The notes beneath the pieces are model-generated. The model was not told the DNA's origin, searched no databases, and worked only from the letters and a program-made list of their open reading frames with translations. A stretch of DNA of 64,000 bases, taken from NCBI GenBank assembly GCA_021846685.1, contig JAJZWL010000001.1, positions 65,251-129,250 on the forward strand, given 5' to 3'. Source of the stretch: a bacterium (GTDB lineage: Bacteria > Patescibacteria > Dojkabacteria > JAKAPS01 > JAJZLI01). A program made the translations under genes and the position numbers. This document shows positions 29,353-37,096 of this stretch, one piece after another (the first letter of the stretch is position 1; every line of letters starts with the position of its first letter).

Positions 29353-30168
29353 ATGATTATGCCAGAAGGAGAAATACCTAAAACAAAAGAAGCATTGACT
29401 CCTCAAGAAAGAGTTTCTATCTCTAATGATTTTTCATATGTAGTTGCAGATGTATTAAAAAGAGATCAAGACGATAAGACGCAAAAGGCATTGGCAGAAT
29501 TTGTAGGGATATTCCCTGATGATCAAATTCGTGGGAGTAATGTATTGATTGTAGAATCCAAAGTCGGGGGAGAGATTGTAGAAATTAAATGTTCTTATGA
29601 AGGAGAGGCAGGTATTGCATACATGGCAAAGGATGGATATTATTTTCTAGGAAAGGTTCTTGATTATTCAAGTTCAGATAAAGTAAGACATGCTGTTATT
29701 GCAAATTCTGATTGTATACAGATTCCTGAAGTATCTCAACTTGTGGATGCTTTGGCACAAAGTGATTTGACTGATCAAAGTACACAATTTAGTAAGGAGA
29801 GTAGATCTATTGAATCTCAAAATCCAGAACTTTTTTATCCTTCTAAAGATTTGGGATACTTAGTAATAGATTTATTACAGAGGTTCCCAGGTTCTATTAC
29901 ACTTGATAGTGCTTTGGAATTAGCAAATATAATATCTGTTCCAGAGATTAGACGAGTTGTGAATGCTTATATATCAGAAGTTTTAAATGAAGAAATTAGT
30001 CCAGAAAAAATGAAAGAACTTAATTCAAGAAGAATTGAGTATCCATCAAGCATTATTTATCCTGATAAAGATTTAGCATATAATGCTACTGAAAATCGAT
30101 TATCTGGATTACCTTTTCAAATTCCTGAAATTGCCAGGGTTGTAAATGAAATAGTTAGAAGTAAATAA
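29353..30168 (+). CDS. uncharacterised acidic protein
   Basis: 271 residues from ATG 29353 (MIMPEGEIPK); a TTG at 29275 would extend it through the promoter, and ATG 29359 is equally plausible. Soluble, with no signal peptide. An internal duplication is visible: PELFYPSKDLGYLVIDLL...SVPEIRRVVNAYI resembles SIIYPDKDLAYNAT...QIPEIARVVNEIV, giving two repeats of a YPxKDLxY...PEIxRVVN module, and a third weak copy (SDCIQIPEVSQLVDAL) lies before them. No family is recognised. It stands alone between two operons. Confidence 0.6.
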   Translation: MIMPEGEIPKTKEALTPQERVSISNDFSYVVADVLKRDQDDKTQKALAEFVGIFPDDQIRGSNVLIVESKVGGEIVEIKCSYEGEAGIAYMAKDGYYFLGKVLDYSSSDKVRHAVIANSDCIQIPEVSQLVDALAQSDLTDQSTQFSKESRSIESQNPELFYPSKDLGYLVIDLLQRFPGSITLDSALELANIISVPEIRRVVNAYISEVLNEEISPEKMKELNSRRIEYPSSIIYPDKDLAYNATENRLSGLPFQIPEIARVVNEIVRSK

Positions 30169-30285
30169 TTAAAATTATCTACTATACTATTCTCCTATTC
30201 TCTAATTTCATATTAAACAAAATCATAGAGCTTATATTATAAGAAGATATAGTGTAAATTGAAAGATATATAATATATAACATAT

Positions 30286-32166
30286 ATGAATACTTTAGCC
30301 TTTACTGAAAATTTTGGATTATCAGTCCCAATATCTGCATTAAGGGTAGAAAATGATTTTGGTATAGGGGATATATCTTCTGCTTATAAATTTATAGATT
30401 TTCTTCATAAAAGTAAATGTACTGTGTGGAAAATGTTACCTATTAATGCAACATCTACATCTGGGTTTAATAGTCCTTATAGTGCAGAAAGTGCTTTTGC
30501 TTTAGATTTTTTATACATAGATATAATGAATCTTGAAGATATTAATTCAGAACTTTTTGCGGAAGGAAGGAAAAAATCAGATAATAAAAGAGTTGAATTT
30601 GAATCTGTGAGAAAATTAAAAATTAAAATTATTCAAAAAGCTTTTAAAAATTTTTATTTAAATGTATATAATAAAGATACTCAAAGGACAGATAGTTTTA
30701 ATAAATTTATAGATAAAGAAAAATTTTGGCTGGATAATTATGCTATTTATAAAGTTATACAAGAAGAATTCGGATATATATATCAAAATTTATGGCCAAA
30801 AGAATTAAAGGATTATGATACAGAATATATAGAAATGTATTCACATAAAAATAAATATGATATCCTTTTATATAAATATATTCAATGGATTATTCATATT
30901 CAATTTATAAATTTAAAAAAATATGCCAATAAAAATGGTGTATCTTTAATAGGTGATTTTCCTGCATTTCTAGATTCAAATAGTTCAGATATATGGGGAA
31001 ATAGGAATTATTTTAATGTTGATGAAAATCTAAAGCCATATGTATATGTAGGTCATCCTCCTGATCAATTTAATTCTAAAGGACAAATTTGGAAATTAGC
31101 TATTCCTGATTGGAATAGTCAAAAAAAAGATGATTATTATTGGTATAAAAGTAGAATTAATAAATTAATAAATTATTTTGATGGGCTAAGATTAGATTAC
31201 TTTATGTTTTATACGGAATATTATGTGATAGATTTAGATAAAAAAGCTACAGAAGGGAGGTGGGTTAAAGGTCCCGGAGAAAGTTTTATCAGTAAAGTAT
31301 TAAATTCTATAAGTGACAATAATGCATTTAAATTTTTTGCCGAAATTCCTGTAATTGACCCAGATAAACATTTTATAGATAAAAAAATTATAGATAATTT
31401 AAATAAAGTTTTAAAAAAAATGGGATGTGAAGTATATACTATCTTTGCATTTGATTATAAATTCTTATTAAATTTATCTGATAAGAATTTAATCTCACTA
31501 GAAACAACCACTCATGATATGCCTCCATTAAAGTCTTATTGGCATAAGCTTCCTGAATATAAGAAAAAATATATTTTAAATAAATTAAATATTAGTATTA
31601 ATAATATAGATATTCTTAATAATGATCTGACTTGGAAAATATTTAATGAAATTGTACTTCTAAATGCTCATAATGTTATTTTCCCAATTCAAGATATACT
31701 AGGAACAGAGGAGCAAATAAATATTCCAGGAACTACAAATTCTACGAATTGGGGATTTAGGTTAAGTGAAAATATAGAAGATTTATTGCTAAACAAAGAA
31801 TTAATAAAAAAGATGATTAATCTTTCTTCTATTTCTAATAGAGGGTTCTTTTATAAAGATTTTTCAGTAAAGACATTACCTTTGATTGATAAGGGAGTTG
31901 AAAGGAGAATTAATCTAGGTGAGAAGTTTATTATTTGGGTTTTTTCTGAAAAAAAAGATGAAATTAATATTTTAACAGATATTTCAGTTAAAGGATCCAA
32001 TAATAGTAGAATGAAAAAATTTTCATTAAAACATCGTCAATATATCAATAATGGTTACTTATATAAGAAAATTATTATTCCTTCAAATAGAGGTGAATTT
32101 AAATTAAGTTTAGAGAAAAAAAGTATTGAGACTCAAAATGATTGGATAAAAATAATAGTTGTTTAA
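30286..32166 (+). CDS. malQ: 4-alpha-glucanotransferase (GH77)
   Basis: A 626-residue amylomaltase/D-enzyme that transfers alpha-1,4-glucan segments in glycogen or maltodextrin metabolism. GH77 landmarks are visible: WKMLPINATSTSGFNSPYSAESAFA, IGDFPAFLDSNSSDIW, the nucleophile Asp in FDGLRLDYF, the acid/base Glu in FFAEIPV, THDMPPLKSYW, and the C-terminal PGTTNSTNWGFRL. It is about 100 residues longer than bacterial MalQ; the C-terminal extension (from about 530) looks like a beta-rich module of unknown role. Single-gene unit. Confidence 0.92.
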   Translation: MNTLAFTENFGLSVPISALRVENDFGIGDISSAYKFIDFLHKSKCTVWKMLPINATSTSGFNSPYSAESAFALDFLYIDIMNLEDINSELFAEGRKKSDNKRVEFESVRKLKIKIIQKAFKNFYLNVYNKDTQRTDSFNKFIDKEKFWLDNYAIYKVIQEEFGYIYQNLWPKELKDYDTEYIEMYSHKNKYDILLYKYIQWIIHIQFINLKKYANKNGVSLIGDFPAFLDSNSSDIWGNRNYFNVDENLKPYVYVGHPPDQFNSKGQIWKLAIPDWNSQKKDDYYWYKSRINKLINYFDGLRLDYFMFYTEYYVIDLDKKATEGRWVKGPGESFISKVLNSISDNNAFKFFAEIPVIDPDKHFIDKKIIDNLNKVLKKMGCEVYTIFAFDYKFLLNLSDKNLISLETTTHDMPPLKSYWHKLPEYKKKYILNKLNISINNIDILNNDLTWKIFNEIVLLNAHNVIFPIQDILGTEEQINIPGTTNSTNWGFRLSENIEDLLLNKELIKKMINLSSISNRGFFYKDFSVKTLPLIDKGVERRINLGEKFIIWVFSEKKDEINILTDISVKGSNNSRMKKFSLKHRQYINNGYLYKKIIIPSNRGEFKLSLEKKSIETQNDWIKIIVV

Positions 32167-32193
32167 GTAAGTTTGTGAGATTATATGATGAAG

Positions 32194-32222
32194 AATCTAT
32201 TTAGACTGGTACTAAATAGATT
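32194..32222 (+). terminator. hairpin after the glucanotransferase gene
   Basis: AATCTATTTA (32194-32203) and TAAATAGATT (32213-32222) form a perfect 10-bp stem with a 9-nt loop, 28 bp after the stop codon. No long T run follows on either strand, so it may be a transcript 3'-end stabiliser rather than a strict intrinsic terminator. Confidence 0.5.
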
Positions 32223-32257
32223 ATTATAGTTAATAACAGAAATGTATTTGTGATTCT

Positions 32258-32830
32258 CTATATTATATCTTCTAAAGAATATATTCTTTTTACTTTATTA
32301 GGTATCTTATATCTATTCCATGGTTGGTCAAATAAATAAACCTTACTATTGCTATTCTGACATACATCTATTACATTATCGATTGAGTCATCTATAAATA
32401 TATCTATATGAAGGGCATTACATATATCTGATTTTAGAAACTTATTTCCATTAAATTTATTTATAAAATGTATACTTTCAAATTTAGAGTGAAAAATATC
32501 TTTAATAGGTTCGATTGTTTCTTCATAAAATATACGATCCCTTGCTGTAATAATATACAGTTCATTATATTTAGATAATTCATTAATTCCTTTAATAGAA
32601 CTTTTTATTGGTCTTAATTTTTTGAAATATTGACTATTATAAAATTCTTCAAAGAGTTTTTCTGTTGCTTCTTCTGGAATATTAAGCAATTTGGCAATTT
32701 CATATTCTATAATATGCTCTTTCTTCATAGAAAGGTTTAATTTGAGATTTAGAAACGCAATAAGTTCATTAGCAAAATCTATAATTACGTCATCTAAATC
32801 GATCCCTATTTTTTTATTAAAAATTTTCAT
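32258..32830 (-). CDS. HAD-superfamily nucleotidase-like protein
   Basis: A 190-residue HAD-fold protein. Motif I is IGIDLDDVI (catalytic Asp pair 10/12), motif II Thr/Ser lies in LYIITARD, and motif IV acidic residues in IDIFIDDSIDN. The helical cap after motif I and the size resemble the 5'(3')-deoxyribonucleotidase (NT5C) / YqfW-like subgroup. Likely a small phosphatase of nucleotides or sugar phosphates. Single gene downstream of the AbiE-type operon on the same strand. Confidence 0.75.
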   Translation of the reverse strand: MKIFNKKIGIDLDDVIIDFANELIAFLNLKLNLSMKKEHIIEYEIAKLLNIPEEATEKLFEEFYNSQYFKKLRPIKSSIKGINELSKYNELYIITARDRIFYEETIEPIKDIFHSKFESIHFINKFNGNKFLKSDICNALHIDIFIDDSIDNVIDVCQNSNSKVYLFDQPWNRYKIPNKVKRIYSLEDII

Positions 32831-32959
32831 TTTATTAAGTAATTAAATATTCTTTATTTATCTATATTGATCCAGTATTTAAAAATGAGTAATCATATTA
32901 AAATTATTCTATGTTTGTCATAATATATAAAATCTATTAATTAGGTAAATTTATGTAAA

Positions 32960-33721
32960 CTAACTCTTATCTAAAAGTTCTATTAATGATAATTTTAGAT
33001 GAGGAATAATATTTCTTTGTCTCAAAGGAAGGAATTTATTCAAATCATTCTTTAATTTTTTATCATTAAAAATTTGAACTCTTTTTTTTATTTCTTCTAA
33101 TGTTACAATATTTTCATATAATTTCATTTTTTTGGACAATAATTCATAGTCTATTTTTACACCACGACTAAGTAAAAGCCATATATCAAATATATCTCTT
33201 CCTTTAGACCTTGTCATTAATGCTCTAATCTTTTCTGATAATATTTCAGAAACTCCAAATACTTTAATAATTGATGAATAGGGTATAGGCATTGAGGATT
33301 TTAGTAAAGAAGTATTTTCTTCTAACCATTCTTCTTGAGTGTTGATATCAATTCTTATATTTAATGGTTGAGATAATAAGCTATTCTCATATTTCAGTTT
33401 TGCTTTGAAATTGTCATACTTATTCACAATAATGTCTAATCTTATTCCAGGTAAGAAATTTTGAATATCCTTCGTACTTTTTTCAAATAATATTTCTAAA
33501 TCTGAATAAGATAATTTAGAATCAAAATCAAGATCTTCACTAAAACGTATTGAATCATATACTAATCTTAATGCAGTTCCTCCTTTAAAGAAAATCTTAT
33601 CACTATTTTTTGTTTGATATAAAGCTCCTAGGAAAACTAACTGAATATATTCCCTAATAATAGTATATTCATCAATTTCCCAATTAGAAGAATATTTTTT
33701 GAAATCTATATCATTGATCAT
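32960..33721 (-). CDS. abiEii: AbiEii-type nucleotidyltransferase toxin
   Basis: A 253-residue DUF1814 nucleotidyltransferase. The signature FFKGGTALRLVYDSIRFSEDLDF carries the GG[TS]...DxD active site, followed by a conserved Lys/Asp region (SEKIRALMTRSKGRDIFDIW). Relatives (AbiEii, MenT) block translation by adding nucleotides to tRNA, with reported preference for tRNA-Ser in some MenT enzymes. Its start overlaps the stop of the AbiEi-like gene (ATGA). It is the toxin half of the cassette downstream of repeat H. Confidence 0.88.
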   Translation of the reverse strand: MINDIDFKKYSSNWEIDEYTIIREYIQLVFLGALYQTKNSDKIFFKGGTALRLVYDSIRFSEDLDFDSKLSYSDLEILFEKSTKDIQNFLPGIRLDIIVNKYDNFKAKLKYENSLLSQPLNIRIDINTQEEWLEENTSLLKSSMPIPYSSIIKVFGVSEILSEKIRALMTRSKGRDIFDIWLLLSRGVKIDYELLSKKMKLYENIVTLEEIKKRVQIFNDKKLKNDLNKFLPLRQRNIIPHLKLSLIELLDKS

Positions 33722-34299
33722 GTTATTATATTATTAAATAATTTATTAAAAGGTTTCGAATTTACTGTTGATGCTATCTGTTTTAGCTTTTTTATGTCTA
33801 TTTCCGAAAGATCCCATTCATCATAGTTTAGATCATTTCCTCTTAAAGATGCAAAATATATACTGTCAATAATTGTTTTTTCTTTAGATGCAATATTGAA
33901 TTCTATATTTTTATTATCAGTGTAAAAAAGAGATGTTTTTATTTTACTATATTTATATTCTTTATTATTAAAGATAAATGCTTTTGCTTCCTTAGTTGAT
34001 ATTGATGTTATTGTAAATGGTGACTGATTAACAATTCCATAATATGCTAAGGCTGTATCCAATGAAATATAAGATGGATTGTAGATACTATTTGCTATTG
34101 AAAAATCAGAAGGAGTTTCATCTTTAATGTAATAAAGTCCTCTTTTTATACTAATTAATAATCCTTTTTTCAACATTCTACTAATAAGAATTATTAGGTA
34201 CCTGCTATTATTAATATCAAGAAGATTTCTAATATCTTGAGTAGTAAAGGTATCTTTTTTAGTATTTTTCAGTTTTATATAAGTATCTAATATTTTCAT
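33718..34299 (-). CDS. abiEi: AbiEi-like antitoxin/regulator
   Basis: A 193-residue protein with an N-terminal winged helix (TFTTQDIRNLLDINNSRYLIILISRMLKKGLLISIKRGLYY, about 16-58) and the AbiEi-type C-terminal region (YISLDTALAYYGIVNQSPFTITSISTK). AbiEi proteins bind inverted repeats in their promoter and neutralise AbiEii. The start lies 24 bp after the -10 box. The gene overlaps the toxin gene by 4 bp. Confidence 0.85.
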   Translation of the reverse strand: MKILDTYIKLKNTKKDTFTTQDIRNLLDINNSRYLIILISRMLKKGLLISIKRGLYYIKDETPSDFSIANSIYNPSYISLDTALAYYGIVNQSPFTITSISTKEAKAFIFNNKEYKYSKIKTSLFYTDNKNIEFNIASKEKTIIDSIYFASLRGNDLNYDEWDLSEIDIKKLKQIASTVNSKPFNKLFNNIIT

Positions 34300-34322
34300 A
34301 CATTGTAATTAATATACATTAT

Positions 34323-34350
34323 TGTATACTAACTCCAGCATATATGTCAA
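34323..34350 (-). promoter_or_regulatory. promoter of the AbiE operon
   Basis: On the minus strand TTGACA (34350-34345), a 16-bp spacer and TATACA (34328-34323). The -35 box is the end of a ~115-bp block that is also found upstream of the 53.2-kb RelBE operon; the spacer and -10 region are unique to this copy. Confidence 0.65.
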
Positions 34351-34460
34351 TTAAAGAATATTTTTTACTATAGATAATAAATTATATAAGTTTATATATA
34401 GACTATATAAGAATATAGTGTGGAAATTTTAAATTAAGATATATTTACTTCGGGAGACAG
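34345..34460 (-). repeat. ~115-bp block duplicated in inverted orientation at 53005-53117
   Basis: Read on the minus strand, this block runs from the tRNA-acceptor-like CTCCCGAAGT through ATATATCTTAA, TTTCCACACTATATTC and ATTATCTATAGTAAAAAATA to TTCTTTAATTGACA. The + strand at 53005-53117 repeats it with few differences, starting in the 3' end of tRNA-Ser(UGA). The copy here has no tRNA, only repeat H. Confidence 0.9.
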
Positions 34461-34480
34461 TAAACGCTATTCGAACTTTT
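34447..34480 (-). repeat. att-like repeat H (tRNA-Ser 3'-end mimic)
   Basis: Minus-strand reading: AAAAGTTCGAATAGCG, then TTTACTGTCTCCCGAAGT. It holds a tRNA T-loop (GTTCGAAT) and an acceptor end (CTCCCGA) but no rest of a tRNA. The left half matches repeats F and G; the right flank matches the flank of tRNA-Ser(UGA). The AbiE operon (34299-32960) lies immediately downstream in the same orientation. Confidence 0.85.
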
Positions 34481-34484
34481 AGGA

Positions 34485-34513
34485 TTGACATATCAAGGAG
34501 TTCCTAATATACT
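34485..34513 (+). promoter_or_regulatory. promoter of the winged-helix/PRTase gene
   Basis: TTGACA (34485-34490), a 17-bp spacer and TATACT (34508-34513), with the ATG 31 bp downstream. The inverted-repeat operator covers the -10 box. Confidence 0.75.
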
Positions 34514-34527
34514 AGGAACTAGGAACT
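34499..34527 (+). promoter_or_regulatory. inverted-repeat operator over the promoter
   Basis: AGTTCCTA (34499-34506) and TAGGAACT (34513-34520) form a perfect 8-bp inverted repeat separated by 6 bp; a third half-site TAGGAACT follows directly (34520-34527). The array brackets the -10 hexamer, so a dimeric protein bound here would block RNA polymerase. The adjacent gene encodes a winged-helix protein, so autorepression is the simplest reading. Confidence 0.7.
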
Positions 34528-34544
34528 TGTATTAATTTAAAATT

Positions 34545-35525
34545 ATGAAACAAACAACTTCTGAGAAAATAATAGAGTATATAAATAAATTTGGCAGAGC
34601 TACTGGAAAAGAGCTATCTGACGCTATTCCCGCCATCACTAGTAGAGCTATAAGAAAACAGTTGAAATCTATGCTCGAGAAAAATATTCTTGAGAAGATA
34701 GGGAAACCTCCTAAAGTGTATTATCTTATTGCAACCAGTAAAAATGTACCTAATCCAGTTTTAATTAATAAAAGTGTAATGGCACTTATCAATGATAGAT
34801 ATTTATATATATCTCCCACTGGCAAGATGAAGGAAGGTTTAGATGGGTTTGTTATGTGGTGTGAATACACTCACCAAGATATAAAAAATACTTCGATTAA
34901 ATATCTAGAAACAATAAAAAAATATGATCAATTTAAGAAAAATAGCCTTATAGATGGAATGCCCAAAATGAAGAGTACTTTTGATCCTGTTTTTGTAGAC
35001 AAACTTTTTTATTTAGATTTTTATAGTATAGAGAGATTTGGAAAAACAAAGCTCGGTCAAATGCTTCTTTATTCAAAACAAAGTCAAAATAAAGCACTTA
35101 TACAAAAATTAATAGCTACTATCCGCCCTAAAATCATAAAAGTTATTGAGGATTATAATATTGATGGAGTATTATTTATACCACCAACTGTAAAAAGAGA
35201 AATACAATTTATGAAAGAATTAGAAAAATTTCTGAAATTACCAATAAAAAGAATATCTGTCACAAAAATAAAAACAGAAATTATTATTCCTCAAAAAACA
35301 TTATCAAAACTTGAAGATAGAGTTGAAAATGCTAAACGCACTATAATGGTAGATGATTTTGATTTATATACCAATATACTGATTATTGACGACGCTGTAG
35401 GCTCGGGTGCAACATTAAATGAAACAGCAAAACAAATAAAAAATAAACATATAGTAAGAGGAGATATAATTGGACTTGCAATAACAGGGAGTTTTAAAGG
35501 ATTTGATATTATTAGTGAAGTATAA
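34545..35525 (+). CDS. winged-helix / phosphoribosyltransferase-like fusion protein
   Basis: A 326-residue protein. Residues 1-62 form a winged helix (SEKIIEYINKFGRATGKELS, then SRAIRKQLKSMLEKNILEKIG). The C-terminal ~130 residues resemble a ComF-type phosphoribosyltransferase: GVLFIPPTVKREIQF, the QKTLSKLEDRVENAKRT segment, then the PRPP loop ILIIDDAVGSGATLNETA. The middle region is unrecognised. The combination suggests a transcription regulator sensing PRPP or a nucleotide, and the operator over its own promoter fits autoregulation. It could also be part of a defence or toxin module, given the surroundings. Single gene. Confidence 0.7.
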   Translation: MKQTTSEKIIEYINKFGRATGKELSDAIPAITSRAIRKQLKSMLEKNILEKIGKPPKVYYLIATSKNVPNPVLINKSVMALINDRYLYISPTGKMKEGLDGFVMWCEYTHQDIKNTSIKYLETIKKYDQFKKNSLIDGMPKMKSTFDPVFVDKLFYLDFYSIERFGKTKLGQMLLYSKQSQNKALIQKLIATIRPKIIKVIEDYNIDGVLFIPPTVKREIQFMKELEKFLKLPIKRISVTKIKTEIIIPQKTLSKLEDRVENAKRTIMVDDFDLYTNILIIDDAVGSGATLNETAKQIKNKHIVRGDIIGLAITGSFKGFDIISEV

Positions 35526-35818
35526 ATATCTTTTCCATAAATTATAATTTACTATATATTCATTTCTTCAGGCTCATTGGGATTAATTTAGAACTTTTGT
35601 TAATAGTTATTCCACCACTCACTATCCTTATATTAAGACAAATATATTAGTAATATCTAATATATTCTTAAATTAGGATATTTTATTCCCCAATAAGACT
35701 TTATTGAGCCCTTTGTCTTAAGAGATTTTACACCTTAGAGGCTATTTTGAGTATAGGTATTTCTATTTCTAAATTTCAAATCAGTAGGAGGTCATGAAAT
35801 TAATAACATTTCGTCTTA
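35526..35818. other. non-coding stretch before the alpha/beta hydrolase gene
   Basis: AT-rich sequence with a short hairpin (CAATAA...TTATTG near 35690-35710) and no recognisable gene, RNA or repeat. An AGGAGG at 35786-35791 precedes a 23-codon frame (35794-35865), but the spacing to the ATG is only 2 nt and the downstream promoter lies inside it, so I do not call it a gene. Confidence 0.4.
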
Positions 35819-35847
35819 TTGACAAAAACTATAGGATCTTATATAGT
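35819..35847 (+). promoter_or_regulatory. strong promoter of alpha/beta hydrolase 1
   Basis: TTGACA (35819-35824), a 17-bp spacer and TATAGT (35842-35847). The -35 box and next nine bases (TTGACAAAAACTATA) recur upstream of the SLT protein (16.34 kb, minus), and almost exactly upstream of hydrolase 2 (52.13 kb, minus). Confidence 0.75.
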
Positions 35848-35879
35848 ATACTCAATTATTTTTAACCTACTTAAATATA

Positions 35880-36926
35880 ATGAGTGCAGAAGAAACAGAT
35901 AAGCAAATAAAAGATTCTCTTGGAACTATATCTGGACATTTTAGAGAATTCAATAATAATGCACCTCATTTTTTAGTGGATGGTGAAAACAAAGAGAATA
36001 TAGAGGAGCTTCTTCCAGAAATAAAATTTGATGAAGTTAGAGATGCAGAAACCGAACAAGTATATAGAATTTTTATCATTAATAAAGAGATGCTCGAAGA
36101 AGGAAAGGTACCTCTTGTTCTTACATTCCAATATAATAAATATAATATAGGAATAGATGACCCCTATTCTCAAGAGTTAGCGCAAGTAATGGCTCAAGGA
36201 GGAAGGCCTATTATCGGAATAGAAAGTCCGTCAGTTGGAGGTTCTTCTGATATGACTAAAGCACAAGAAGATAACTTAAATGTAGGAAAGAAACCTTTTG
36301 AAGAGATATCAAGAAGTCAATTAAGAGCACTTTCTGGGGAAATTTATCACAAAAGTAATAAGGATAAAGAAATAGATTTCGGAGGATATTCTCAAGGGGC
36401 AATTAATGCTTTGAGTAACGCTGAAGTAGCAGATGAATTTGATTTAAAAGTTAGAAATGTTGTTATGCTCGATCCACCAGGCATAACAGATCATACTGAA
36501 GGTAAAGGAAGGAAGTGGGCAATTGTTGGATTGGGCAGAGCAATGAGATCAGAAACTTCAAATCTAAGTTTTTATGGATTTGATGATAAAAAATATTCTA
36601 TTTTAGCAAAAAGTCTATCAATTAAAAATGATGATATTTTTTTAAGAAAAATGCAAATTTTATATTCTGCTGCTACAGGCAGAATAGTTCTTCCTGAAAT
36701 TTTAAGATCAGTATTATCAAAACAACCTCAGATAAAAATAACTTTTATAAACGGATCTGAAAGTAAAATTACATTAACTGAGGATAGAAAAAAATTATTT
36801 AGAGAGTTTAGTAATGATAAGAGAATAAGATGGATAGTTCTTCCAGGAGATACTCATTCAGTAGGCGTGAATGTTAGAAGAATCGGATGGTTATTTAAAT
36901 TTATAATGAAAGATCAACGTATGTGA
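35880..36926 (+). CDS. alpha/beta hydrolase-like protein, paralogue 1
   Basis: 348 residues. The nucleophile elbow GGYSQGAINALS (Ser about 168), a downstream Asp region and LPGDTHSVG (catalytic His candidate, about 325) give a Ser-Asp-His triad as in lipases and esterases. It shares its architecture with the gene at 51019-52077 (REFNNNAP, FLVDG, SVGxSSDMT, GYSQGA, FINGSxS, LPGDTH). There is no signal peptide, so it may act in the cytosol or leave by a non-Sec route. The two paralogues sit near opposite ends of the toxin-antitoxin array. Substrate unknown. Confidence 0.7.
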   Translation: MSAEETDKQIKDSLGTISGHFREFNNNAPHFLVDGENKENIEELLPEIKFDEVRDAETEQVYRIFIINKEMLEEGKVPLVLTFQYNKYNIGIDDPYSQELAQVMAQGGRPIIGIESPSVGGSSDMTKAQEDNLNVGKKPFEEISRSQLRALSGEIYHKSNKDKEIDFGGYSQGAINALSNAEVADEFDLKVRNVVMLDPPGITDHTEGKGRKWAIVGLGRAMRSETSNLSFYGFDDKKYSILAKSLSIKNDDIFLRKMQILYSAATGRIVLPEILRSVLSKQPQIKITFINGSESKITLTEDRKKLFREFSNDKRIRWIVLPGDTHSVGVNVRRIGWLFKFIMKDQRM

Positions 36927-37030
36927 ATCACCACAGTCTAGGTATAATACCTGATTATCTGATAATCTAGATTGTAGATAACTCCATTGAATATATAATC
37001 CATATAATAATGAGATTTATTCTTAATATG

Positions 37031-37064
37031 TAATCGGAGGCGATACGCCTTATTTTAAACTATT
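37031..37064 (-). repeat. att-like repeat B
   Basis: Minus-strand reading: AATAGTTTAAAATAAGG, then CGTATCGCCTCCGATTA. The left half matches repeats A and C, with the GGCG-TAT-CGCC palindrome; the right half ends in CTCCGAT like the tRNA-Ser acceptor. It lies just 3' of the Fic gene and closes the run tRNA-Ser(GCU) - RelBE - A - Fic - B. The 100 bp beyond it hold only a short hairpin (GATTATC-T-GATAATC). Confidence 0.8.
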
Positions 37065-37096
37065 TTATAAATGGATTACAAAATTAATTTATAAAT

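Noticed and set aside
35794..35865. 23-codon leader peptide with AGGAGG in front of hydrolase 1
   Set aside because: The gap from AGGAGG to ATG is 2 nt, too short, and the promoter of the downstream gene lies within the frame.
37031..37064. GGCG-TAT-CGCC palindrome as an intrinsic terminator of the Fic gene
   Set aside because: The stem is only 4 bp, no T run follows, and the same palindrome occurs in repeat A ahead of a gene, so it belongs to the repeat family.
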